A stretch of 64,000 nucleotides of DNA from Pedobacter aquatilis (GTDB taxonomy: Bacteria; Bacteroidota; Bacteroidia; Sphingobacteriales; Sphingobacteriaceae): assembly GCF_030409415.1 (NCBI RefSeq), contig NZ_JAUFPW010000008.1:62001-126000 (forward strand). The letters are read 5' to 3'. The notes below the pieces were generated by a model that was not told where the DNA came from, did not search any database, and saw only the letters and a list, made by a program, of their open reading frames with translations. Below, piece after piece: positions 24,314 to 32,907 of this stretch; within the stretch, counting starts at the first letter, position 1; each line of letters opens with the position of its first letter. A program made the translations under genes and the position numbers.

Positions 24314-25051
24314 ATGAAAATATTAGTTTGTATCAGTAATGTGCCCGACACAACGACAAAAATAACTTTTACTAATGATAATACCGAATTCAATACGGCG
24401 GGTGTACAATATATCGTTAATCCTTATGATGAAATCGCCTTAGCAAGAGCAATTGAGTTAACTGAAGGCGGAAAAGGAACCACTACCGTAATTAATGTTG
24501 GTGAAGCTGCTACCGACCCAACCATTAGAAAAGCTTTAGCGATTGGTGCTGATGATGCGGTTCGTGTAAATGCTGCACCTCGTGATGCTTATTTTGTTGC
24601 TAAACAAATTGCAGAATACGCAAAAGATAAAGATTTCGATATTATTTTAACCGGACGTGAATCTATCGATTACAATGGTAATCAGGTGGCAGCCATGGTT
24701 GGTGAGTTTTTGGATATTCCATCAATCTCTATCATAAAAAAATTAGATGCCGATGGAACGAGTGCAACTATTGAACGTGAGATTGAAGGTGGTAAGGAAG
24801 TTTTAACGGTTTCAGGTAAATTTGTTGCAAGTTGTGCCGAAGGTGTTGCAGAACCCAAAATCCCTAATATGCGTGGCATTATGAGCGCAAGAACAAAACC
24901 ATTAAATGTTGTTGAAGCGGTTTCTATTGAAGAAGTAACGAAAGTTGCTAAGTATGAAACGCCTGCTCCTCGTGGTGCTGTTAAATTAATTCCGGCAGAG
25001 CAAACCGCTGAGTTGATTAACTTGTTACATAGCGAAGCGAAAGTAATTTAA
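24314..25051 (+). CDS. etfB: Electron transfer flavoprotein beta subunit
   Basis: EtfB pairs with EtfA to carry electrons from acyl-CoA dehydrogenases towards the quinone pool through ETF:quinone oxidoreductase. The 245 residues match the family: MKILVCISNVPDTTTKITF at the start, NPYDEIALARAIEL, the signature region LTGRESIDYNGNQVAAMVGE and PKIPNMRGIMSARTKPL. etfA starts 68 bases downstream on the same strand, so this is an etfBA operon. No dehydrogenase gene is adjacent. Confidence 0.96.
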   Translation: MKILVCISNVPDTTTKITFTNDNTEFNTAGVQYIVNPYDEIALARAIELTEGGKGTTTVINVGEAATDPTIRKALAIGADDAVRVNAAPRDAYFVAKQIAEYAKDKDFDIILTGRESIDYNGNQVAAMVGEFLDIPSISIIKKLDADGTSATIEREIEGGKEVLTVSGKFVASCAEGVAEPKIPNMRGIMSARTKPLNVVEAVSIEEVTKVAKYETPAPRGAVKLIPAEQTAELINLLHSEAKVI

Positions 25052-25119
25052 GTCGCAAAACCACAATCAAATCAAATAATTAGTTAAACAATCCTATTAA
25101 GGATTTCAGAAATAAATAT

Positions 25120-26088
25120 ATGTCAGTATTAGTATATGTAGAACAAGCTGAAGGGAAATTTAAAAAATCAGTTTTCGAAGCCGTTTCTTATGCGAAAGCA
25201 ATTGCCAACCAACAATCAACTAATTTAACAGCAATTTCTATTGGTGATGTTGCAGAAAGTGAATTAAAAGAATTAGGTAAGTACGGTGCAGAAAAGGTTT
25301 TAAATGTGAGTGCAGAACAATTAAAAACCTTTGTAAACCAAGCTTATGCAAGCGTGATTGCCAATGCAGCGGAAAAAGAGGGTGCAGATATTGTTGTGCT
25401 TTCCAACTCGTTTTCTGGTAAAGGTTTAGCACCTCGTCTTGCCGTAAAACTAAAAGCAGGTTTAGCTGATGGCGCTGTTGAATTGCCAAGTACTGACGGG
25501 AAATTTTCAGTTAAAAAAACTGCGTTTTCTGGCAAAGCCTTCGCAATTACCGAGTTAACGTCTGCAAATAAAGTTATTGCTTTAAATCCTAATGCATTTG
25601 GTGTTAAAGAAAATGCAACTGATGCTGCTATTGAAAACTTTACTGCTGATGTTAAACAATCAGATTTAGGTACAGTTATAAAAGATATTGTTAGAGCAAC
25701 AGATAAAGTTTCATTACCTGATGCTGAATTGGTAGTTTCTGCGGGCAGAGGTTTGAAAGGACCCGAAAACTGGGGAATGATTGAAGAGTTAGCCGGATTA
25801 TTAGGTGCTGCTACCGCTTGTTCTAAGCCAGTTTCTGATGCAGATTGGAGACCACATTCAGAACACGTTGGGCAAACCGGCATTGCAATTAGCCCAAACT
25901 TATATATCGCAATTGGCATTTCTGGCGCTATTCAGCACTTGGCTGGAGTAAGTTCATCTAAAGTAATTGTGGTAATTAATAAAGATCCAGAAGCACCTTT
26001 CTTTAAAGTTGCTGATTATGGTATTGTTGGCGATGCTTTTGAAGTTGTTCCAAAATTAATTGAAGCTTTAAAAGCGCATAAAGCATAA
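25120..26088 (+). CDS. etfA: Electron transfer flavoprotein alpha subunit
   Basis: EtfA binds the FAD of the ETF heterodimer. The 322 residues show the N-terminal Rossmann-like half and the highly conserved C-terminal FAD-binding half: VVSAGRGLKGPENWGMIEEL, SKPVSDADWRPHSEHVGQTG, YIAIGISGAIQHLAGVSSSK and VINKDPEAPFFKVADYGIVG. Length and motifs are normal. It follows etfB by 68 bases. A degenerate repeat lies between its stop and the next gene. Confidence 0.96.
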   Translation: MSVLVYVEQAEGKFKKSVFEAVSYAKAIANQQSTNLTAISIGDVAESELKELGKYGAEKVLNVSAEQLKTFVNQAYASVIANAAEKEGADIVVLSNSFSGKGLAPRLAVKLKAGLADGAVELPSTDGKFSVKKTAFSGKAFAITELTSANKVIALNPNAFGVKENATDAAIENFTADVKQSDLGTVIKDIVRATDKVSLPDAELVVSAGRGLKGPENWGMIEELAGLLGAATACSKPVSDADWRPHSEHVGQTGIAISPNLYIAIGISGAIQHLAGVSSSKVIVVINKDPEAPFFKVADYGIVGDAFEVVPKLIEALKAHKA

Positions 26089-26092
26089 TCTT

Positions 26093-26152
26093 GTCATCCT
26101 GAGCTTGTTGAGAAAAGCGTTAAAATTTTTCGACAAGTTTAACATGGCATCA
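26093..26152. repeat. Degenerate palindrome of the GTCATCCTGAGC family
   Basis: TGTCATCCTGAGCTTGTTGA and TCGACAAGTTTAACATGGCA (inverse) pair at 14 of 20 positions. The second arm runs into the possible start of the DUF151 gene. Confidence 0.5.
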
Positions 26153-26158
26153 GCAAAT

Positions 26159-26773
26159 ATGAAGAAAGTAAAATTAGATATTGTAGGGTTATCTTACAGC
26201 CAGACCCAATCTGGCGCTTACGCTTTAGTTCTTGGCGAAGTAAATGGCAGAAGACGTTTACCAATTATTATTGGCGCTTTTGAAGCACAGGCAATTGCTA
26301 TCGAAATAGAGAAAATGACACCAAGCAGGCCGTTAACACATGATTTATTTAAATCGATGGCTGAAACGTTTCATATAAATGTTCAGGAAATTATAATTTA
26401 CAATTTGGTTGATGGTGTTTTCTATGCTAAACTAATTTGCAGCGATGGCAAAAACACACATGAGATTGATGCAAGAACATCTGATGCAATTGCATTAGCT
26501 GTACGGTTTAACGCAATGATTTACACCTACGAGTTCATTCTTGCATCTGCAGGTATTGTTATAGAAGGCAATGATTTTCTGTTTTTGGAAAATATGGATA
26601 GCATTGCAAAAGAACCTGACGCAGATTCAATCCCAACATCAACTAGCCAGCAAGGTTATGCAGATTTAACTATTGATGAACTGCAACAAAAACTACAAGA
26701 AGCAATTGCAGATGAAGCTTATGAAAAAGCAGCTCGTTTACGTGACGAATTAAATAAACGAGGAACTTCTTAA
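26159..26773 (+). CDS. Bifunctional nuclease (DUF151) family protein with UVR motif
   Basis: The DUF151 domain (about residues 1-140) matches proteins of the bifunctional nuclease family, with stretches SGAYALVLGEVNGRRRLPI and DARTSDAIALAVRFNAMIY. A C-terminal UvrB/UvrC-type motif follows (about 170-200, LQEAIADEAYEKAARLRDEL), the usual arrangement in Bacteroidota. I choose the ATG at 26159 (MKKVKLDIVGLSYSQTQ). Longer starts at 26144 (ATG) or 26105 (TTG) would translate the upstream repeat. The gene follows etfA by 70 bases and ends in a terminator (26816-26856). The enzymatic role in bacteria is poorly established. Confidence 0.88.
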   Translation: MKKVKLDIVGLSYSQTQSGAYALVLGEVNGRRRLPIIIGAFEAQAIAIEIEKMTPSRPLTHDLFKSMAETFHINVQEIIIYNLVDGVFYAKLICSDGKNTHEIDARTSDAIALAVRFNAMIYTYEFILASAGIVIEGNDFLFLENMDSIAKEPDADSIPTSTSQQGYADLTIDELQQKLQEAIADEAYEKAARLRDELNKRGTS

Positions 26774-26815
26774 GATTTTTATAAAATAATCATATAAGTA
26801 ATCGTGAAAATTGAA

Positions 26816-26856
26816 ATGAACCCAAATTGTTTGAAATAATTTGGGTTCATTTTTAA
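26816..26856 (+). terminator. Rho-independent terminator after the DUF151 gene
   Basis: ATGAACCCAAATT and AATTTGGGTTCAT form a perfect 13-bp stem with a 9-base loop, followed by TTTTTAAA. Confidence 0.85.
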
Positions 26857-26913
26857 ATTATATTTTAAAATAGTTCTATATTCAGCCTTTACTTTCAAAA
26901 TCAAACTAACTAT

Positions 26914-28302
26914 ATGATGAATGTTAAGTTTCGCTTAACTATAATGAGTTTCATGCAATTCTTTGTATGGGCTGCCTGGTTAATTACAATTGCAAATTAT
27001 TGGTTTGGAACCAAACAATGGGACGGTGCAGATTTTGGAATTATATTCTCCACAATGGGAATCGCTTCTCTATTTATGCCAACCATAACAGGCATACTAG
27101 CTGACAAGTGGATTAATGCAGAAAAGCTTTATGCAATTTTACATATTCTATATGCTGCAACAATGTTTTACCTGCCTCAGGTAGAAAATCCGCACAGTTT
27201 TTTTTGGGTGATACTAGTAGCAATGTGCTTCTATATGCCAACTATTGCGCTCAGCAATTCCATAAGTTACACAACATTAAAAAACAGCGACTACGACGTT
27301 GTGAAAAGCTTCCCTCCAATTCGTGTTTGGGGAACGGTAGGTTTTATTGCAGCCATGTGGATTACAAACTTAACAGGTAATAAAGCAAGTGCAAATCAGT
27401 TTTATATTGCAGGCATAAGTGCCTTAGCTTTAGGTATTTATTCTTTTACCTTACCTGCTTGCAAACCATCGAATTTGATTAGTGAAAAAACTTCATTCAT
27501 ACAAAAACTTGGATTAGAATCTTTTAAACTTTTTGCCGACTATAAAATGGCATTGTTTTTTATATTCTCTATGTTTTTGGGTGCAGCACTACAATTAACC
27601 AATGCATATGGCGATGTTTTTTTAGATGAATTTAAACTGTTTCCAGTTTTTGCAGATTCATTTGTGATTAAGTATTCAACAATAATTTTATCCATATCGC
27701 AGATTTCTGAAACCCTATTTATTTTGGCTATCCCTTTCTTTTTGAAAAAATTTGGAATAAAATGGGTTATTGTAATTGCCATGTTTGCATGGGTATTACG
27801 ATTTGGATTATTCGCCTATGGTGATCCTTCATCAAATTTATGGATGATAATTGTTTCGTGCATTGTTTATGGAATGGCTTTCGATTTCTTTAATATTTCA
27901 GGTTCATTATTTGTAGAAACTTCAACAACGCCTAAAACTCGTTCATCAGCTCAGGGCTTATTTATGATGATGACAAATGGATTCGGAGCTGTATTTGGCA
28001 GTTTATTGTCTGGTTTGATGATAAATAAATATTTCACAACCTATTATACAACAATTGATTCTTTATCAAAATATGTTAAAAGCGATGCAGATAATGCACA
28101 TTTATTAAAATTCCTGCAAGACAAGGGAATTAGTGTATTAGAAAATGGAAATTTAAGCAGAGCTTTAGATGTTAAAGATTGGCATAATATATGGCTTACT
28201 TTTACTATCTATGTATTAGTAATAGCAGTAGTTTTTGTTATAATTTTTAAACACAAACACACCAAGGCAGAAGAAAAAGCCATAGAAGCCATCACTCATT
28301 AA
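26914..28302 (+). CDS. Nucleoside permease, NupG-type MFS transporter
   Basis: The 462-residue protein has about 12 hydrophobic helices and matches the nucleoside:H+ symporter family: an opening FRLTIMSFMQFFVWAAWLIT, the loop GIASLFMPTITGILADKWIN, and SFPPIRVWGTVGFIAAMWIT, which is characteristic of NupG/XapB homologues. It would import nucleosides across the inner membrane. The DUF3667 gene starts 18 bases after its stop, so they are probably cotranscribed. A deoxynucleoside kinase is encoded elsewhere in the window (49665), giving a possible salvage link, but not in the same operon. Confidence 0.9.
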   Translation: MMNVKFRLTIMSFMQFFVWAAWLITIANYWFGTKQWDGADFGIIFSTMGIASLFMPTITGILADKWINAEKLYAILHILYAATMFYLPQVENPHSFFWVILVAMCFYMPTIALSNSISYTTLKNSDYDVVKSFPPIRVWGTVGFIAAMWITNLTGNKASANQFYIAGISALALGIYSFTLPACKPSNLISEKTSFIQKLGLESFKLFADYKMALFFIFSMFLGAALQLTNAYGDVFLDEFKLFPVFADSFVIKYSTIILSISQISETLFILAIPFFLKKFGIKWVIVIAMFAWVLRFGLFAYGDPSSNLWMIIVSCIVYGMAFDFFNISGSLFVETSTTPKTRSSAQGLFMMMTNGFGAVFGSLLSGLMINKYFTTYYTTIDSLSKYVKSDADNAHLLKFLQDKGISVLENGNLSRALDVKDWHNIWLTFTIYVLVIAVVFVIIFKHKHTKAEEKAIEAITH

Positions 28303-28320
28303 CATCTCACGAAATCCCTT

Positions 28321-29445
28321 ATGTCAGCTGGTAAATACAGAAAAGAGCATAACTGTCTAAATTGCGGTTCGCATGTAGAAACCCATTATTGCAGCAATTG
28401 TGGTCAGCCTAATTTAGAATTAAAAGAAAGTTTTTGGGGCTTTATTAGCCATAGTATTGCTCATTATTTCCATTTTGATAATAAGTTTTTTCAAACGCTT
28501 GTTCCACTCTTAACTAAACCTGGGCAAGTAACGCTTGATTACCTTGCAGGAAAAAGAGCTAGGTATATCAATCCGGTAAGTATGTATATTTTCGTGTCGA
28601 TTGTTTACTTTTTGGTGGCTTATTCTCCGGAACATAAGCGTAAAAGTAATGAACATGAAGGTAAAGCACCCTCAAATTTAGAAACCAAAAAAGTAATAGA
28701 TAGCGCTGATAAAAAATTAACAGAAATTGGTTTAAAAAAAACAAGTCCTGCCCTTTTCAATCATGCTAAAAAACAAATTTTAGAGGATCTTGATAGGGAA
28801 GTATTTAAGAAACTAAGTTTAAGAGAACAAAAGGCTGCACTAGCCGAGCTCAGAAAACAAAATAAAGCTAACGAAACAGACTCTTTAAGCGACATTATTA
28901 AAGAATATAATGCGATTCACATTAAACGGAACGATAGTACTTATCAAGCCTACCTATCGCGTCAGCAAACTTTGCCAATTACTCAAAGAGATAATTTTTT
29001 TGAGCGGATGATGAAAAAGCGTTCGATTACTTTAGGTGAAAAATCTGAATTAATTCAAGAAACTTTAGAACATAACAGACCGAAGCAATATTTTTTATTA
29101 ATGCCTTTGTTGGCGTTATTTATCATGTGGAATTTTAGAAGAAACCATATTTACTATCTTGACCATTTGATTTTTACAATACATGGAATGACAGCCTATT
29201 TTATTGTTTCAATTTTCACAAGGCCTTTCATGAAATATGTTTTTGGTGAGGATTCTATAATTTCGGATATAATTGGACTCGTAATCATCGCTTGGATATG
29301 TTGGTATATGTTTAACGCATTGAAAATATTCTATCAGCGTAAAAAAGTTATTTTCAAAATGATGATGATTTTTATCCTCTATGCCATTGCCCTGAAATTA
29401 ACAGAAATGGTGATGTTGAACTTAATTTACTACGTGGCAACCTAG
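28321..29445 (+). CDS. DUF3667 zinc-ribbon membrane protein
   Basis: The 374-residue protein begins with a zinc ribbon (Cys12-x2-Cys15 and Cys24-x2-Cys27, NCLNCGSHVETHYCSNCGQP) followed by the DUF3667 signature SHYFHFD-like segment (AHYFHFDNKFFQTL and LLTKPGQVTLDYLAGKRARY). Hydrophobic helices occur near residues 90-105 and in the last 130 residues. A long charged, helical region (about 110-250) lies between. The function is unknown. It is frequent in Bacteroidota and sits 18 bases after the nucleoside transporter. A strong terminator follows at 29469-29505. Confidence 0.88.
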   Translation: MSAGKYRKEHNCLNCGSHVETHYCSNCGQPNLELKESFWGFISHSIAHYFHFDNKFFQTLVPLLTKPGQVTLDYLAGKRARYINPVSMYIFVSIVYFLVAYSPEHKRKSNEHEGKAPSNLETKKVIDSADKKLTEIGLKKTSPALFNHAKKQILEDLDREVFKKLSLREQKAALAELRKQNKANETDSLSDIIKEYNAIHIKRNDSTYQAYLSRQQTLPITQRDNFFERMMKKRSITLGEKSELIQETLEHNRPKQYFLLMPLLALFIMWNFRRNHIYYLDHLIFTIHGMTAYFIVSIFTRPFMKYVFGEDSIISDIIGLVIIAWICWYMFNALKIFYQRKKVIFKMMMIFILYAIALKLTEMVMLNLIYYVAT

Positions 29446-29468
29446 TAACTGAGAAAGGAATATAAATA

Positions 29469-29505
29469 AAGAAAGCCCATTGATTGTGAATCAATGGGCT
29501 TTCTT
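29469..29505. terminator. Bidirectional terminator between the DUF3667 gene and gltA
   Basis: A perfect 17-bp stem (AAGAAAGCCCATTGATT with its inverse complement) and a 3-base loop, between convergent genes. T-rich flanks are present on both strands. Confidence 0.85.
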
Positions 29506-29524
29506 ATTGAAGAATACATTATTA

Positions 29525-30814
29525 CTATTTTCTATCTTTAATGCTAACAAAAGCTCTATCAGTTTCACCAACGTAAATTTGACGAGGACGGCCAATTGGC
29601 TCTTTGTTTTCATGCATTTCTTTCCATTGTGCAATCCATCCTGGTAAGCGACCTAAAGCAAATAGTACAGTAAACATTTCCGAAGGGAAACCTAAAGCAC
29701 GATAGATAATACCTGAGTAAAAATCTACGTTTGGATATAATTTTCTATCGATGAAGTATTGATCAGTTAAAGCTGCTTCTTCTAATTTTTTAGCAATTTC
29801 CAAAATCGGATCATCAATACCCAAGTTTTCTAAAATATCATCACAAGCTTTTTTAATGATTTTTGCACGTGGATCAAAGTTTTTATAAACTCTGTGTCCA
29901 AAACCCATCATACGGAAAGGATCGTTTTTGTCTTTAGCTTTAGCAATCCATTTTTCAGTATCACCACCATCAGCTTTAATTAACTCAAGCATATCAATTA
30001 CCGCTTGATTTGCACCACCATGTAACGGCCCCCATAGTGCGGCAATACCAGCAGCAACAGAAGCGTACAAGTTACAATCAGATGAACCAACAATACGAAC
30101 TGTAGAAGCTGAACAATTTTGCTCGTGATCTGCATGTAAAATCAAAAGTTTATTCATTGCGCTAACCACAATTGGGTTCACATCGTAATCCTCAGTACGT
30201 TGACCAAAAGTCATCCAAAGGAAATTAGTCACATAATCGTATTTATTTTTAGGATAAATAAGTGGATGACCTAACGATTTTTTATAGATAAAAGAAACAA
30301 TTGTAGGCAATTTAGCCAATAACTTAATAATGGTTAAATCTTGCTCCTCAGCGGTTTGATTTGGCTTTAAACATTCTGGATAAAATGTTGATAATGAAAA
30401 AATTAATGAACCTAATTGACCCATTGGATGAGATTTTGAAGGATAACCATCAAAAAACTTCTTCATATCTTCATGAATCAAAGTATGATTGCTAATTTGT
30501 GCCTGAAAACCATCAAGTTGCTCTTGATTTGGCAATTCACCATACACAATTAAATAAGAAACCTCTAAGAAACTAGATTTTTCAGCAAGTTCTTCAATTG
30601 AGTAACCTCTGTATTTTAAGATACCTTTTTCACCATCTAAAAAAGTTATTTTACTTTTTGTAGAGCCGGTGTTTTTAAAACCAGTATCTAAAGTTACAAA
30701 ACCAGTTGAATCCCTCAGCTTAGAAATATCAATAGCTTTTTCGTCTTCTGTTCCTGTAATTACCGGTAATTCAATTGTCTTACCATCAACTTTAATCTCT
30801 GCAATATCTGACAT
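29525..30814 (-). CDS. gltA: Citrate synthase
   Basis: Citrate synthase condenses oxaloacetate and acetyl-CoA at the entry of the TCA cycle. The 429 residues fit the long, hexameric type known from Gram-negative bacteria, with an N-terminal extension before the core. Conserved catalytic regions: HADHEQNCSASTVRIVGSS (His), LWGPLHGGANQAVIDML (His), MGFGHRVYKNFDPRA, and the arginine-containing end WKEMHENKEPIGRPRQIYVG. It is monocistronic, with a terminator downstream shared with the DUF3667 gene. The 131-base spacer upstream holds no perfect TAnnTTTG box. Confidence 0.97.
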   Translation of the reverse strand: MSDIAEIKVDGKTIELPVITGTEDEKAIDISKLRDSTGFVTLDTGFKNTGSTKSKITFLDGEKGILKYRGYSIEELAEKSSFLEVSYLIVYGELPNQEQLDGFQAQISNHTLIHEDMKKFFDGYPSKSHPMGQLGSLIFSLSTFYPECLKPNQTAEEQDLTIIKLLAKLPTIVSFIYKKSLGHPLIYPKNKYDYVTNFLWMTFGQRTEDYDVNPIVVSAMNKLLILHADHEQNCSASTVRIVGSSDCNLYASVAAGIAALWGPLHGGANQAVIDMLELIKADGGDTEKWIAKAKDKNDPFRMMGFGHRVYKNFDPRAKIIKKACDDILENLGIDDPILEIAKKLEEAALTDQYFIDRKLYPNVDFYSGIIYRALGFPSEMFTVLFALGRLPGWIAQWKEMHENKEPIGRPRQIYVGETDRAFVSIKDRK

Positions 30815-30946
30815 ATTATCGTGTTGTGTTTATAGCTTTCTAAATTATATAAAATTAATATACATGCATAGCAAATCTGTTAAATTAATATGAAATATTA
30901 GTCAAGATGACGTAACAATCATGCTTATAAAAACAGTTCTACCGCA

Positions 30947-31477
30947 TTAAATCCCTTTGATTTCCTCTGTTACTCTTCCGCATTCCAGCATTTCATCACC
31001 GTAATAAGGATTCTTAATTTCCTTCTCGGTAGATAACCAATCGCCACCATCGCCCTTGTTCGCCATTGGGCAATGCTGAACATATATTTTACCCGATTTA
31101 ATAGAAGATGATTTTATAAAGGCAATAAGATCCATGCTAAGCGCTGTAAAATCCTTACGCTGAAACTCGATATTATTTGTACCAGCAATTTTTTCAGCAA
31201 TGCTAGCCGTAGTTTCGCAACCTTCGTAATTGGCCAGGCTTTTTTGTAATTGAGATGCCGAATTTTGTGCTTCAGTAGCATTTGATTTCACCAGCGCATC
31301 TTTTAATTGAACGTAATTAGCAAATATTTTCCCTTTTTTAACGTCATCAATAATTACTGCACTATTTTTATTTGATGCAATTGCCGATGAAGAATCCTTT
31401 TTGTCATCCGATTTTTTCTCTGCTTGATTGCAGGCCATTATAACTGTTAATATTGCTATTCCGAATATTTTTTTCAT
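30947..31477 (-). CDS. DUF3347 lipoprotein
   Basis: Starting at the ATG at 31477 the 176-residue product has a lipoprotein signal peptide (MKKIFGIAILTVIMAC, lipid-modified Cys16), so it is anchored in the periplasm. An alternative start 21 bases upstream merely extends the signal. The mature part has the DUF3347 pattern: YVQLKDALVKSN, then FTALSMDLIAFIKSS, then IYVQHCPMANKGDGGDWLST and NPYYGDEMLECG. The Cys/Met/His-rich tail is typical; DUF3347 is also found fused to CusB-like copper efflux adaptors, so metal binding is plausible but not proven. It lies 132 bases upstream of gltA on the same strand. Confidence 0.87.
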   Translation of the reverse strand: MKKIFGIAILTVIMACNQAEKKSDDKKDSSSAIASNKNSAVIIDDVKKGKIFANYVQLKDALVKSNATEAQNSASQLQKSLANYEGCETTASIAEKIAGTNNIEFQRKDFTALSMDLIAFIKSSSIKSGKIYVQHCPMANKGDGGDWLSTEKEIKNPYYGDEMLECGRVTEEIKGI

Positions 31478-31522
31478 TGTATTTGGTTTTCGGCTCAAAA
31501 TAGCAATTAAAATATTAAAATA

Positions 31523-31553
31523 ATAAAAAAAGCCCCCGAAAATTTCGAAGGCT
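31523..31553 (-). terminator. Terminator of the outer-membrane barrel gene at 31575
   Basis: On the minus strand AGCCTTCGAAA pairs with TTTCGGGGGCT through two G-U pairs and is followed by seven T. Confidence 0.75.
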
Positions 31554-31574
31554 CTAATTATTATGATGCTCTTA

Positions 31575-32117
31575 TTATAATTTAAAGTTATATCCTATTC
31601 TCAAAGCATACTGTCCAGTCTTCATAAAATACAAATCAGAATCACTGTTGTTAACGTATCCTTCATACTTTACACCAACCTCTAAGCCGTTGTTCCATTC
31701 GTAACCTAATCCACCAGTATAAATAAAGTTCATATTTGCACCATCTTTTAATGCCAAACCAGTTCCGGCACCACCAGTTAGGAACATTCTATCAACAACA
31801 AATGCTTTAACTCCACCCATTAAAGGAATAAATTCAAAGTTTAATGGACTACCTTTCCATTTCAGTTTAGTATAACCTGCTGATGCCGTTACTGCCACAT
31901 CTTTTGTTAAGTCGTATTGCAATTTTAAATCAGCTCCGTAACCATAATCCATTTCTGATTTATCCGGAAATAAGCCTCCCTGTATTCCTACTCCAACTTT
32001 AAATGCCATACCATTATTAGTAGTCATAGTTGTTGTAGATGTTTGGGCCATTAAGCTTCCTGTCGTCATTATTGCTATTGCTGTTGCCGTTGCAAAAATT
32101 TTGGTAATTGTTTTCAT
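31575..32117 (-). CDS. Outer-membrane beta-barrel protein (paralogue 1)
   Basis: The 180 residues comprise a signal peptide (MKTITKIFATATAIAIMTTGSLMAQ) and alternating polar/hydrophobic strands ending in an aromatic-rich strand (YALRIGYNFKL), as in eight-stranded outer-membrane barrels such as the OmpW/PorT-like group. It shares its first ten residues and many strand motifs (GADLKLQYDL, SAGYTKLKWKG, GLEVGVKYEGY) with the neighbouring gene at 32266, so the pair arose by tandem duplication. A terminator follows. Each gene has its own terminator, so they may be transcribed separately. Function unknown. Confidence 0.85.
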   Translation of the reverse strand: MKTITKIFATATAIAIMTTGSLMAQTSTTTMTTNNGMAFKVGVGIQGGLFPDKSEMDYGYGADLKLQYDLTKDVAVTASAGYTKLKWKGSPLNFEFIPLMGGVKAFVVDRMFLTGGAGTGLALKDGANMNFIYTGGLGYEWNNGLEVGVKYEGYVNNSDSDLYFMKTGQYALRIGYNFKL

Positions 32118-32216
32118 GCTAAGATTTTTTTAAGTTAATAATTAAGGTTTAGAAATACTTACGTAAACCAACATGAAACAGATTTATATATTATTATTTT
32201 TATTGAAATTTCTGAA

Positions 32217-32246
32217 ATAAAAAAAAGCCCCTGAATTTCAGAGGCT
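32217..32246 (-). terminator. Terminator of the outer-membrane barrel gene at 32266
   Basis: On the minus strand AGCCTCTGAA pairs with TTCAGGGGCT (one G-U pair), followed by a run of eight T. Confidence 0.8.
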
Positions 32247-32265
32247 CTTAATTTTTTAATTTTTA

Positions 32266-32787
32266 TTATAGAGAAAAACCGTAAGCTAAACGCAAGCCAA
32301 AGAAACCAGTACTTGTACTGTTTTGAGCTAAACCTTCATATTTAACACCTAAATCTAAGCCATTACTCCAAGAGTAACCAATAGCTGGAGAGTAAACAAA
32401 TGACGTACCACTTCCGCTTTTAGTTCCAAAACCAGCACCCAATTCAGCTAAACCATAAACACCAGATCCAGAATCGTTAAAGAAATATTTAGCACCTACT
32501 TTAACAGGAATGTAACCATAACTTGGAACATCAAAACCTGTATTACCAATTTCTTTACCTTTAAGATGTGTATAACCTGCAGTAACAGGAATTGATAGTT
32601 GTTTATCTACATTAAATTGATAGCGTAAATCTGCACCTAATGCAACACTATACGCATCACTTGTTGGAATACCAGCTGTAATTCCTATACCTAAATTTCT
32701 TGGTGCTGTTTGTGCATTAACATTAGTAGAGAATAATAACGCTACAGCAGCTGCTGATGTAGCGAAGATTTTAGTAATTGTTTTCAT
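32266..32787 (-). CDS. Outer-membrane beta-barrel protein (paralogue 2)
   Basis: The 173 residues have a signal peptide (MKTITKIFATSAAAVALLFS, cleavage after VNAQ) and strand patterns of a small outer-membrane barrel, with GADLRYQF, TAGYTHLKGKE and GLDLGVKYEGLAQ, and a final LRLAYGFSL strand. It is clearly a paralogue of the gene at 31575, 148 bases away. No pathway can be inferred from its neighbours (miaA upstream). Confidence 0.85.
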   Translation of the reverse strand: MKTITKIFATSAAAVALLFSTNVNAQTAPRNLGIGITAGIPTSDAYSVALGADLRYQFNVDKQLSIPVTAGYTHLKGKEIGNTGFDVPSYGYIPVKVGAKYFFNDSGSGVYGLAELGAGFGTKSGSGTSFVYSPAIGYSWSNGLDLGVKYEGLAQNSTSTGFFGLRLAYGFSL

Positions 32788-32907
32788 TTAAGATATTTAT
32801 TTTTGAGTTAATCAAATTATATATCATCACATTTACAAACCCTGTGCCAAAGCCTCTTTTTTAACCTAAATTGATAGTGAAAAAGGTCATTTTCAGTTCA
32901 AAAATGC

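Noticed and set aside
25344..25919. 191-codon frame opposite etfA
   Set aside because: It is the antisense shadow of etfA, which has full family signatures on the plus strand.
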